5,891 bases of DNA from an uncultured Bacteroidales bacterium (GTDB taxonomy: Bacteria; Bacteroidota; Bacteroidia; Bacteroidales; UBA932), in assembly GCA_946187365.1 (NCBI GenBank), contig CAMHRD010000082.1:1-5891 (forward strand), given 5' to 3'. The notes under the pieces are model-generated. The model was not told where the DNA came from, did no database searches, and was given only the letters and a program-made list of their open reading frames with translations. Numbering within the stretch: position 1 is the stretch's first letter; each line of letters begins with the position of its first letter. This document shows positions 1-5,726 of this stretch, piece after piece. A program made the translations under genes and the position numbers.

Positions 1-2
1 AG

Positions 3-131
3 ATTCTTCGGAAATATACGGATGAAGATCATACGATGACACAACAGCAGATTATGGAAAAACTGCAAAGCGATTATGGGCTGGAAGTCAACCGGACAAC
101 GGTAAGAAGGAATCTTGAAGATCTGATTGAT
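3..131 (+). other. WYL-type regulator helix-turn-helix fragment fused in frame to fmt
   Basis: In the fmt frame these codons read ILRKYTDEDHTMTQQQIMEK and then a stretch ending NRTTVRRNLEDLID. The order is a leader helix, a D-E-D-H turn, a T-Q-Q-Q-I helix, a S-D-Y-G-L-E-V segment and an R-T-T-V-R-R-N-L recognition helix. This matches the winged helix-turn-helix start of WYL-domain regulators, common in Clostridia-like Firmicutes. It has no counterpart in Fmt. All four Glu codons here are GAA, and two of four Arg codons are CGG. In the downstream Fmt part Glu is 21 GAG to 6 GAA, and none of 12 Arg codons is CGG (hand counts). Family assignment is from recalled motif pattern, not a search. Confidence 0.72.
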
Positions 132-1043
132 GCCGGATATGATATCCCTGCAGTTGTTACCGTACCGGACAAACCAAAGGGGAGAGGATTGCAGATTGCA
201 CAGAGTGACGTAAAAAAATTCATACTCTCATACAATGAAGAGTCTGAGAAGAAAATAGATATTCTCCAACCCGTTAAACTGCGTGACGAGGAGTTTCTCA
301 CCGCTCTTAAGAGTTACAATGCAGACCTTTTCATTGTAGTGGCTTTCAGAATGTTACCAGAGTGTGTGTGGAAGATGCCAAAGGAGGGAACATTCAACCT
401 TCACGCCTCACTGCTTCCAAAATTCAGAGGTGCCGCCCCAATCAACTGGGCAATTATTCAGCAGGAGAAGGAGAGCGGCGTTACCACATTTTTTATAGAC
501 GAGAAGATAGATACCGGAAGAATCATCTTTCAGGAAAAGACCCCTATAGGAGAGAGAGAGACCGTGGAGACTCTCTATGACAGACTTATGGAGATTGGTG
601 CAACACTGGTTGTTAAGACCGTGCAAGCCATTGATAACGGAGAGGTTACAACCGTTCCTCAAAATGAGGAGGGGCTCACCGAATTAAACTCTGCCGCTCC
701 TAAACTCAACAAGGAGAACTGCAGAATCTCCTGGAATAAGAGAGCGGATGAGGTAGACGCTCTGGTAAGAGGACTCTCTCCATACCCCGCAGCACTTACT
801 ACTCTTGTTAACGGAAAGGGTGAGAAGACAGATATGAAAATCTTTATGACAGCACCGGCAGATATGAAGGGAGGAGAGTGCGGAAAGGTTATCATAAAGG
901 GGAGCGGCATATATGTTATGTGTGCAGATAAGTGTTTGGAGATTATAGCGTTGCAACCATCGGGAAGCAAAAGGATGGGAGCAAAGGATTTTTTAAACGG
1001 ACATAAAAATCTGGCAGAAGATGAAAAGCTCAGGTTTGAATAG
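3..1043 (+). CDS. fmt: Methionyl-tRNA formyltransferase with foreign N-terminus (5' partial, chimeric)
   Basis: Fmt formylates initiator Met-tRNA in the cytoplasm using 10-formyl-tetrahydrofolate. Numbering from the ATG at 36, Fmt similarity starts near residue 38 with the AVVTVPDKPKGRG segment. The formyltransferase core follows, with FNLHASLLPKFRGAAP at 120-135 (catalytic-type N121 and H123) and IDTGRI at 158-163 (D159, matching the third catalytic residue). The C-terminal tRNA-binding domain runs from about 220 to 335 (APKLNKE, ISWNK, RGLSPYPA). The usual first strand and loop (a G-T-P-x-F-A motif within the first ~20 residues) are absent. The frame stays open upstream to base 3, and this 5' part reads as a WYL-regulator helix-turn-helix instead. 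ATG 36 is the only in-window ATG before the Fmt region, but it lies inside that helix-turn-helix, so the true start is probably outside the window. The C-terminus overlaps the next gene by 23 bases. Fmt identity of the body is near certain; activity of this exact protein is doubtful. Confidence 0.9.
   Translation: MLRKYTDEDHTMTQQQIMEKLQSDYGLEVNRTTVRRNLEDLIDAGYDIPAVVTVPDKPKGRGLQIAQSDVKKFILSYNEESEKKIDILQPVKLRDEEFLTALKSYNADLFIVVAFRMLPECVWKMPKEGTFNLHASLLPKFRGAAPINWAIIQQEKESGVTTFFIDEKIDTGRIIFQEKTPIGERETVETLYDRLMEIGATLVVKTVQAIDNGEVTTVPQNEEGLTELNSAAPKLNKENCRISWNKRADEVDALVRGLSPYPAALTTLVNGKGEKTDMKIFMTAPADMKGGECGKVIIKGSGIYVMCADKCLEIIALQPSGSKRMGAKDFLNGHKNLAEDEKLRFE
132..146 (+). other. Chimera junction (shared AGYDI codons)
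   Basis: These five codons encode AGYDI. WYL-regulator recognition helices often end in an A-G-Y-D-I or G-F-D-I style segment, and Fmt proteins have a similar A-G-Y-x-I just before the V-V-T-x-P-D-K-P segment. The join therefore sits where both parents could share sequence, as expected for microhomology-driven misassembly or recombination. The exact break cannot be placed more finely than this block. Confidence 0.6.
1021..1043 (+). other. 23-base gene overlap (fmt / thiamine pyrophosphokinase)
   Basis: The ATG at 1021 lies in the +1-shifted frame inside the last codons of fmt, whose TAG is at 1041-1043. Both reading frames are supported by conserved protein on each side, so the overlap is real. 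No clear Shine-Dalgarno site is visible ahead of 1021, so re-initiation after fmt is plausible. Confidence 0.75.
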
Positions 1044-1710
1044 AGAGAGTTTTGTTATTCTCTGTGACGGCAATTTTCCAACAAGAAAGGATGCGTTAAA
1101 ACTCCTTTCACGCTCCACTGTAATTGCCTGTGACGGAGCCTGTCTGAGCCTTAAGAAAAACGGCTTTGATGCAGATTACATTGTGGGAGATATGGATACT
1201 CTCTCTCCTTCCATGCAGAAGAGACTCAAGAGCAAAATCCACAAAGAGAGCGAGCAGGACTATAATGACCAGACCAAGGCTTTCCGCTTCACACTCAAGC
1301 TTATAGAGAAGGCCGTGGCAGAGGGAAGGAGGGAATTTGAGATTACCATTTTGGGAGCTACGGGAAAGAGAGAAGACCACTCTCTTGGAAACATATCCTA
1401 CCTTCCGCAGTATGCAGAGATGCTCAGAGAAAAGTTCCCAAATGAGAAGATCTCTCTCTGCATGGTTTCAGATTACGGAGTATTCATTCCTGTTCTTAAC
1501 ACCGTTTATCTGAAGGGGAAAAAGGGAGACCGCATTTCCATCTTTGCCTTTGACAATACTCTCAAAATCAGATCTGAAGGGCTTGAGTACAAGACAGATG
1601 ATGTAACCTTTGACCTATGGTGGAAGGCCACGCTCAACACCTTCTCCAAAGAGACGGTAAAACTCACCTTCAGCCATCCGGCCAAGGCACTTTTATATTT
1701 TCCATTTTAG
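1021..1710 (+). CDS. Thiamine pyrophosphokinase
   Basis: Transfers pyrophosphate from ATP to thiamine to make thiamine diphosphate, in the cytoplasm. The 229-residue length fits the bacterial family. Motifs occur in the expected order: VILCDGNFP near 12-20, ACDGA at 36-40, the metal-binding GDMDT at 56-60, QDYNDQTKA at 79-87 (equivalent to the usual D-x-T-D-x-x-K-A), and GATGKREDH at 112-120 followed by N124. A C-terminal thiamine-binding domain includes GLEY near 187-190, a T-L-N-T-F segment at 204-208, and an F-S-H-P-A tail. The start at 1021 is the only ATG ahead of the first motif and places it inside the last 23 bases of fmt, so translation may be coupled. It precedes the polyene genes with a single-base gap but has no obvious role in that pathway; the shared transcript is probably incidental. 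Also called thiN or tnr3-like in various annotations. Confidence 0.9.
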   Translation: MKSSGLNRESFVILCDGNFPTRKDALKLLSRSTVIACDGACLSLKKNGFDADYIVGDMDTLSPSMQKRLKSKIHKESEQDYNDQTKAFRFTLKLIEKAVAEGRREFEITILGATGKREDHSLGNISYLPQYAEMLREKFPNEKISLCMVSDYGVFIPVLNTVYLKGKKGDRISIFAFDNTLKIRSEGLEYKTDDVTFDLWWKATLNTFSKETVKLTFSHPAKALLYFPF

Positions 1711-1711
1711 T

Positions 1712-2143
1712 ATGAATCCGGTAGATATTGAAATAACCAAACTTATTCCCCAGCGTCCTCCGATTGTTATGGTGGACAGGGTTCTAAACAGTGACAAAAC
1801 AGACACTTACACGGAACTCACAATACGGGAAGATAATATCTTTCTGGATGACAACACCCTCTCCACCGCGGGAATTATGGAGAATATGATGCAGTCCTGT
1901 GCCGCCAGAATGGGTTGCATTAACAGAGGAAGAAACGAGTCCATAAAGATTGGATACATTGGCGCCGTTAAGGAGTGCGAGTTCTTCTACCGCCCTGAGT
2001 GTAAAGATGTTCTTACCACTCACGTTCATATTCTTGAGGAGGTTTTTCACCTCACTTTGGCAGACATTACCGTTAAGGTTAATGATAAACTTGTTGCACA
2101 GGCAAACGTAAAGATTGTCCTTACAGATAAAGAGGCCGAATAG
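1712..2143 (+). CDS. ApeP-like hotdog 3-hydroxyacyl-ACP dehydratase subunit (no catalytic His)
   Basis: A 143-residue hotdog-fold protein of the FabA/FabZ superfamily, closest in style to the ApeP-type dehydratase subunit of aryl polyene clusters. The N-terminal IPQRPPIVMVDRVL at 12-25 corresponds to the I-P-H-x-x-P-M-x-L-x-D-R-V opening of that group, but the usual His is replaced by Q14/R15. The central helix, TAGIMENMMQSCAARMG at 52-68, carries E57 and Q61, the E-x-x-x-Q spacing of FabZ-type active-site helices. The H-F-P-G motif that supplies the catalytic His in FabZ is absent; that region reads N-I-F-L-D-D-N. It probably works as one half of a heterodimer with the product of the gene at 5357-5725, dehydrating ACP-bound 3-hydroxyacyl chains in the cytoplasm. 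The start follows the upstream stop by one base, and the stop abuts the next ATG with no gap. A housekeeping FabZ is unlikely given the missing motif and the gene context. Confidence 0.78.
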   Translation: MNPVDIEITKLIPQRPPIVMVDRVLNSDKTDTYTELTIREDNIFLDDNTLSTAGIMENMMQSCAARMGCINRGRNESIKIGYIGAVKECEFFYRPECKDVLTTHVHILEEVFHLTLADITVKVNDKLVAQANVKIVLTDKEAE

Positions 2144-3337
2144 ATGAGAAAACCGGTTTACATAACGGGAGCCGGAGTTATCTCCGCCATTGGCGTGGGA
2201 AAGGAGGAGACTCTCTCCGCCCTTTTGAATAAAAGGAGCGGAGTTGGGAGCATGAAATACCTTACAAGCCGCCACCGGGAGATTCCTGTTGGAGAGGTAA
2301 AAAGAAGCAATGCGGAACTTATACAAATGGCTGGCCTTAAGGAGAATCCCCTTACCTCCCGTACCGTTCTTATGGGTATTGTTGCTTTAAAGGAGGCCCT
2401 CTCTGAGGCGGGCATTAAAAGTGAAGATCTTGACAACGTTCATCTTATTTCATCTACCATAGTTGGCGGAATGGACAAGAGAGAACTCTTCTTTGAAAAT
2501 GAGAGCAGCTGTGACAGAGAGCATGCTCTTGCTGCTGTTCGCAACTGCGGAACATCTACTGAGGAGATTGCCTCTTACTTTGGCCCCTTTGCTTCACTCT
2601 CTACCGTCTCTACAGCCTGCAGTTCAGCCACTAACGCCCTTATCTCCGCCTCATTTATGATAGAGAGCAATATGGCGGATATTGTTGTTGCAGGAGGTGC
2701 GGAGTGCCTTTCCATATTTCATCTTAACGGATTCAACTCCCTTATGATTTTGGACTCCAGGCCTTGCCGTCCGTTTGATAAAGAGAGGGCGGGGCTCAAC
2801 CTTGGAGAGGGAGCAGCCTACCTTGTTCTGGAGAGCGAGGCCTCAGTTAGAAGGCGCGGAGTGAGACCGTTATGCCGCCTTGCAGGATACGGCAACGCCT
2901 GTGACGCCTTCCATGAAACCGCCTCTTCACCTAACGGAGATGGAGCCTTCCTTGCAATGCAAAAGGCATTGGAAAAAGCTCAGCTTACTCCAAAAGATAT
3001 TGACTACATAAATGCTCACGGAACGGCAACCCAGAATAATGATGAGAGCGAGAGCGCTGCAATAAAGCGTCTCTTCAATGATACTATTCCGCCCCTATCT
3101 TCCACCAAATCATACACCGGTCATACAACCGGAGCATCCGGCGGAGTGGAGGCGGTTATCTCTCTGCTTGCTCTTGAGAATCAGTTCCTTCCTGCAAGCC
3201 TCAACTGGAAGACTCCAATGGATGGCGGCATTGTTCCGGTAACAGAGATTCATTCAAAGGGTGAGATTAAAAACATAATGAGTAACGCCTTTGGCTTTGG
3301 CGGAAATGACTCTTCAATAATCCTATCAAAAGTATGA
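2144..3337 (+). CDS. Beta-ketoacyl-ACP synthase, FabF/KAS II-like (polyene chain extension)
   Basis: Catalyses decarboxylative condensation of malonyl-ACP with a growing acyl chain. At 397 residues it has the normal length of the thiolase-fold KAS I/II group and a complete Cys-His-His set: nucleophile C159 in VSTACSSATNA (155-165), H292 in NAHGTATQNND (290-300), and H327 in TKSYTGHTTGASG (321-333), with the conserved K322. The C-terminal NAFGFGGND at 381-389 is also typical. The N-terminus VYITGAGVISAIG is complete, supporting the start directly after the upstream stop. The last bases overlap the next gene by ATGA. Pairing with a following inactive ketosynthase homologue, and flanking hotdog proteins, points to aryl polyene or flexirubin synthesis (ApeO-like role) rather than membrane fatty acid synthesis. 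The specific substrate is inference. Confidence 0.92.
   Translation: MRKPVYITGAGVISAIGVGKEETLSALLNKRSGVGSMKYLTSRHREIPVGEVKRSNAELIQMAGLKENPLTSRTVLMGIVALKEALSEAGIKSEDLDNVHLISSTIVGGMDKRELFFENESSCDREHALAAVRNCGTSTEEIASYFGPFASLSTVSTACSSATNALISASFMIESNMADIVVAGGAECLSIFHLNGFNSLMILDSRPCRPFDKERAGLNLGEGAAYLVLESEASVRRRGVRPLCRLAGYGNACDAFHETASSPNGDGAFLAMQKALEKAQLTPKDIDYINAHGTATQNNDESESAAIKRLFNDTIPPLSSTKSYTGHTTGASGGVEAVISLLALENQFLPASLNWKTPMDGGIVPVTEIHSKGEIKNIMSNAFGFGGNDSSIILSKV
3334..3337 (+). other. ATGA stop-start overlap between ketosynthase and chain-length factor
   Basis: The start ATG of the chain-length factor and the TGA of the ketosynthase share four bases. This is the classic arrangement for translational coupling of two subunits made in equal amounts, fitting a KS-CLF heterodimer. 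Confidence 0.85.
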
Positions 3338-4314
3338 AAAGAAGAGTTTACATACAGGCGGCATCTCAGATCTCCATCCAGGAACCTCTATCAGAGAGTT
3401 GGATGAAGGCTCCCGTCATCTGCAGTGAGCCGTTTGCCAAGGCAGTGGATCCTCCTTTCAGCCAATACTTTGCGCCAAATCAAATGCGCCGCTCCACAGG
3501 ATATCTTAAGCGTGCGCTGGCAGTCTCATTGGAGGTTCTCAGAAGATGCAACATTGAACATCCGGAGGCAATTATTACCGGAACCAGCTTTGGCTCTCTT
3601 GAGAGAACAAACGGATTTCTCTCCCAGGTTTGTGCTAACAAAGAGGAGGCGCTGAGTCCTATGTTCTTTATGCAGGCCATCCATAACGCCGTAAGCACAA
3701 CCATTGCAATTGCAACCCAGACAAAGAGTTACAATACCACATACTCACACTCAAGAATGAGTTTTGACGCCGCACTCCTAGATGGCTCTATGCAGATGCA
3801 ACTTGGCAATATCTCCAACGCTCTGGTGGGAGGGCATGAGGATACAAGTGCCATACACTTTGAACTTTTAAAGAAGTGCGGGTATGTTGGAGTTAAGGGT
3901 ATGGCTCCGTATGCGGACATATCCGTTGCAATGATGCTGAGCGCAGAAGAGGATCAGCAAAACCTCTGTGAACTTGCAGGAGTACGCCTTCTAAATAACC
4001 CACCAGATGAGAAAGTTAAAGAGGTAACAGAGAAGATGTTAGAGGAGGCTCAGATTGAGAGCATAGAGGCAGTTATGACGGGAGCAAACGGCAATCCTGC
4101 AAATGACGCTCCTTACTTTGAGATGGCAGAGAGGCTCTTTAAGAACAAACCTCTGCTTACCTACAAAAATCTGTTTGGGGAGAACTTTGCAGCATCTGCA
4201 TCAGGTGTCTATGCTGCAGCACATAAAATAAAACAAGAAACCATGGGGAGTATAATGGTTATAAACCGTACGGAAAAGAATGAGGTCTCCCTTACCCTAC
4301 TTAAAAGATTATGA
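3334..4314 (+). CDS. Ketosynthase-like chain-length factor (ApeC-like), catalytic residues absent
   Basis: A 326-residue thiolase-fold protein, shorter than active KAS II enzymes (about 400). Landmarks shared with the upstream ketosynthase include ITGTSFGSLERT at 81-92 and ALVGGHEDT at 163-171. Where the nucleophile elbow should read T-A-C-S-S, this has NTTYSHSRMSFDAALLDG at 134-151 with no Cys. The first His motif (N-A-H-G-T) is replaced by TGANGNPAND at 249-258. The second (G-H-T-x-G-A-S-G) is replaced by FGENFAASASG at 281-291, although the conserved Lys remains at 278. It should therefore not condense. By analogy with chain-length factors of type II polyketide and aryl polyene systems, it would dimerise with the 2144-3337 product and shape the pocket that sets polyene length. 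ATGA overlaps at both ends suggest coupled, near-equal expression with its neighbours. Acts in the cytoplasm. Confidence 0.82.
   Translation: MKRRVYIQAASQISIQEPLSESWMKAPVICSEPFAKAVDPPFSQYFAPNQMRRSTGYLKRALAVSLEVLRRCNIEHPEAIITGTSFGSLERTNGFLSQVCANKEEALSPMFFMQAIHNAVSTTIAIATQTKSYNTTYSHSRMSFDAALLDGSMQMQLGNISNALVGGHEDTSAIHFELLKKCGYVGVKGMAPYADISVAMMLSAEEDQQNLCELAGVRLLNNPPDEKVKEVTEKMLEEAQIESIEAVMTGANGNPANDAPYFEMAERLFKNKPLLTYKNLFGENFAASASGVYAAAHKIKQETMGSIMVINRTEKNEVSLTLLKRL
4311..4314 (+). other. ATGA stop-start overlap between chain-length factor and LolA-like gene
   Basis: The LolA-like start ATG overlaps the TGA of the chain-length factor. The signal peptide beginning exactly at this ATG confirms the start. 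Confidence 0.82.
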
Positions 4315-4937
4315 GATTATTAACCGTCATATTACTGCTCTTCCCGCTTACGCTTTTCTCTCAGAACAAACTGACAGAGGAGAAGCAGAGGGAGATATTG
4401 GAAAAGATAGATGCAGAGGGTTCAAAGATGAGCACCATGCAGTGTGAGTTCACCCAGACCAAGAGTATGAAAATGCTTAGCCGTCAGATGGTTTCACAGG
4501 GAAAGATGTTCTTTAAAAAGCCCAACAGACTTCTCTGGCAGTACAGCTCTCCATACGACTATATCTTTCTGCTCAACGGAGACAATGTGCAGATAAAGAC
4601 CTCAAAATCAACCCAGAACATTAACGTTCAGGAGAACAAAATCTTCCGCCGTATAACCGGAATTATTGTAGACTGCATTACGGGTGCGGGGCTTAAGAAC
4701 TCTCCCGATTTTACTGCGGAGATTTGGGAGAAGGATGGAGCCTACTTTGCACGCCTCTATCCTAAGAAAAAGGAACTCAAGCAGATATATGAGGTTGTGG
4801 AGATTCATTTCAACTCCGCTTTTACTATGGTAAGCAGCGTACGTATGGTGGAAAAGAGCGGAGATGAGACGCTTGTAAAACTCAATAAGACAAAGATTAA
4901 TGCGCCGCTGAAGGATGAGATTTTTGTTATTGATTAA
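4311..4937 (+). CDS. LolA-like outer-membrane lipoprotein carrier family protein, exported
   Basis: A 208-residue periplasmic protein. Residues 1-18 form a signal peptide: MRLL, a hydrophobic core to about 16, then F-S before a probable cleavage ahead of QNK. There is no Cys lipobox. The mature protein opens with the LolA family pattern: MQCEFTQTKSMKMLSR at 43-58, a S-Q-G-K-M-F-F segment at 62-68, and KPNRLLWQYSSPYDY at 70-84 (equivalent to the F-x-R-P-x-R-F-x-W-x-Y-x-x-P of LolA), followed by alternating strand-like segments. Classical LolA ferries lipoproteins from LolCDE to the outer membrane. LolA-like copies are regular members of aryl polyene and flexirubin clusters, where they probably carry the hydrophobic product or its lipid conjugate across the periplasm. 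The cluster position, between ketosynthase and dehydratase genes, supports that specialised role. It overlaps the upstream gene by ATGA and the downstream one by 23 bases. Confidence 0.83.
   Translation: MRLLTVILLLFPLTLFSQNKLTEEKQREILEKIDAEGSKMSTMQCEFTQTKSMKMLSRQMVSQGKMFFKKPNRLLWQYSSPYDYIFLLNGDNVQIKTSKSTQNINVQENKIFRRITGIIVDCITGAGLKNSPDFTAEIWEKDGAYFARLYPKKKELKQIYEVVEIHFNSAFTMVSSVRMVEKSGDETLVKLNKTKINAPLKDEIFVID
4915..4937 (+). other. 23-base gene overlap (LolA-like / small exported protein)
   Basis: The start of the small exported protein lies inside the last codons of the LolA-like gene, whose TAA is at 4935-4937. The signal peptide of the downstream protein is encoded from this ATG, so the overlap is not a start-choice error. 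An AAGG precedes the ATG directly, too close to be a standard ribosome site. Confidence 0.75.
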
Positions 4938-5355
4938 CATATTGCTTTTTACACTGGCTCCGCTGAGCGCGCAGAGTGGAGAGAGCGCCCAAAGTGATTC
5001 TCTCTGCAAAGAGTATAATTTGCGTATCTTTGTAAGGAGCCAGCAGATTACCGGAATATGCGTTATGGAGAGCAGGGAGGAGGGCTTGGTTGGGACGGTA
5101 ATTAACGAGATGGGAGTTAAGGTCTTTGATTTTACATTTGAGAGGGGCAAGTGCAAGATTCTCAACGTAATTGGCCCTGCCAACAGGTGGTTTATAAGAA
5201 GAGCGCTGAGTAAGGATTTTAACTTTATACTGGCCCATATATTTAACAACCAAGAGATTAAAACAGGCAGACGAAAAATGTGGTTTGAGGAGGGAGATAT
5301 CTGTTTTTCCGGCCGCCATAAAATAGAGTACAGATTTACACCGCTAAAGATGTAG
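4915..5355 (+). CDS. Small exported protein of unknown function in the polyene cluster
   Basis: I do not recognise a named family with confidence. The 146-residue product starts with a clear signal peptide: MRFLLLINILLFTLAPLSAQ, with likely cleavage around residue 20 and no lipobox Cys. This fixes the start at 4915 despite a 23-base overlap with the LolA-like gene. The mature part looks like a small beta-rich domain, with TGICVMESR near 46-54, GLVGTVINEMGVKVFDFTF near 57-75, a basic NRWFIRRALSKDF at 90-102, and a C-terminal strand ending EYRFTPLKM. Position directly after the LolA-like gene recalls the small envelope proteins (DUF3261-type) that accompany LolA-like proteins in proteobacterial aryl polyene clusters. 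A matching role at the outer membrane is inference only. A functional partnership with the LolA-like protein is the best guess. Confidence 0.75.
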   Translation: MRFLLLINILLFTLAPLSAQSGESAQSDSLCKEYNLRIFVRSQQITGICVMESREEGLVGTVINEMGVKVFDFTFERGKCKILNVIGPANRWFIRRALSKDFNFILAHIFNNQEIKTGRRKMWFEEGDICFSGRHKIEYRFTPLKM

Positions 5356-5356
5356 T

Positions 5357-5725
5357 ATGAAACTGATAGATGATTTCTTTCACATAGTTTCCGAGAATAA
5401 GAGGGAGAGTGAGTACAGATGCGTGATTAGGCTCAACCCTTCTCACAATCTCTACACCGTTCATTTTCCGGGGAATCCGGTAACGCCGGGCGTCTGTCTG
5501 GTTCAGATTGCTCAGGAGATTCTGCAAAAGCACCTGGGCAGAAAACTGGAACTTTACAAGGCCCGCAATATGAAGTTCAAACTCCCCGTAGTTCCTACCG
5601 GAGAACACTCCGTACTCTTTACCAAAACGGTGGAGGAAGAGGGTACTCTTACAACAAACGTAAGCATAGAGGATGCAGAGAACCTGTATGTTGTTATGAC
5701 TCTAAAATTCAGAATATCAGAGTAA
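5357..5725 (+). CDS. ApeI/FabZ-like hotdog 3-hydroxyacyl-ACP dehydratase subunit (Glu replaced)
   Basis: A 122-residue single hotdog domain. The FabZ signature VHFPGNPVTPGVCLVQIAQE at 35-54 holds the catalytic-type His, H36. Aligning on P-G-V, the residue that is Glu in FabZ (as in P-G-V-L-x-x-E-A-x-A-Q) is Q50 here, so this protein alone lacks the second acid residue. KARNMKFKLPVVPTGE at 68-83 matches the conserved F-x-x-P-V-x-P-G-D strand of FabZ. The protein is slightly shorter than FabZ (about 145) and lacks its N-terminal helix-strand extension. It probably pairs with the 143-residue hotdog product of 1712-2143, which has the Glu but not the His, to dehydrate ACP-bound 3-hydroxyacyl intermediates in the cytoplasm. 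One-base gaps separate it from both neighbours. A thioesterase of the same fold is a less likely alternative. Confidence 0.83.
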   Translation: MKLIDDFFHIVSENKRESEYRCVIRLNPSHNLYTVHFPGNPVTPGVCLVQIAQEILQKHLGRKLELYKARNMKFKLPVVPTGEHSVLFTKTVEEEGTLTTNVSIEDAENLYVVMTLKFRISE

Positions 5726-5726
5726 T

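Noticed and set aside
36..38. ATG at 36 as the true start of fmt
   Set aside because: The frame is open further upstream and keeps matching WYL-regulator sequence (I-L-R-K-Y-T-D-E-D-H). This ATG sits where that family usually has P-L or a similar pair, so the start of the fused frame is probably outside the window.
548..561. Purine-rich GAGAGAGAGA tract as a repeat or slippage site
   Set aside because: It encodes conserved-length Fmt sequence (G-E-R-E-T) in frame with no sign of a frameshift. It reflects codon preference seen across the window.
1784..2326. Antisense open frame of 180 codons
   Set aside because: It crosses the dehydratase and ketosynthase genes on the other strand. Both forward proteins carry conserved motifs through this stretch, and the antisense product resembles nothing.
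2144..3337. Housekeeping FabF of membrane fatty acid synthesis
   Set aside because: The enzyme is catalytically complete, but it is followed directly by an inactive ketosynthase partner and flanked by atypical hotdog proteins and a LolA-like gene, and there is no acpP or fabD/fabG neighbour. A secondary pathway role fits better.
5025..5032. TATCTTTG, an exact match to the Bacteroides -7 promoter element TAnnTTTG
   Set aside because: No TTTG lies about 20 bases upstream, where the -33 element should be, and it sits inside the small exported protein gene. A chance match is likely.
4608..5249. Long antisense open frame of 213 codons
   Set aside because: It lies opposite the LolA-like and small exported genes, both of which have signal peptides or family motifs. 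Its translation shows no recognisable domain and is low in acidic residues. It is a shadow of the forward genes.
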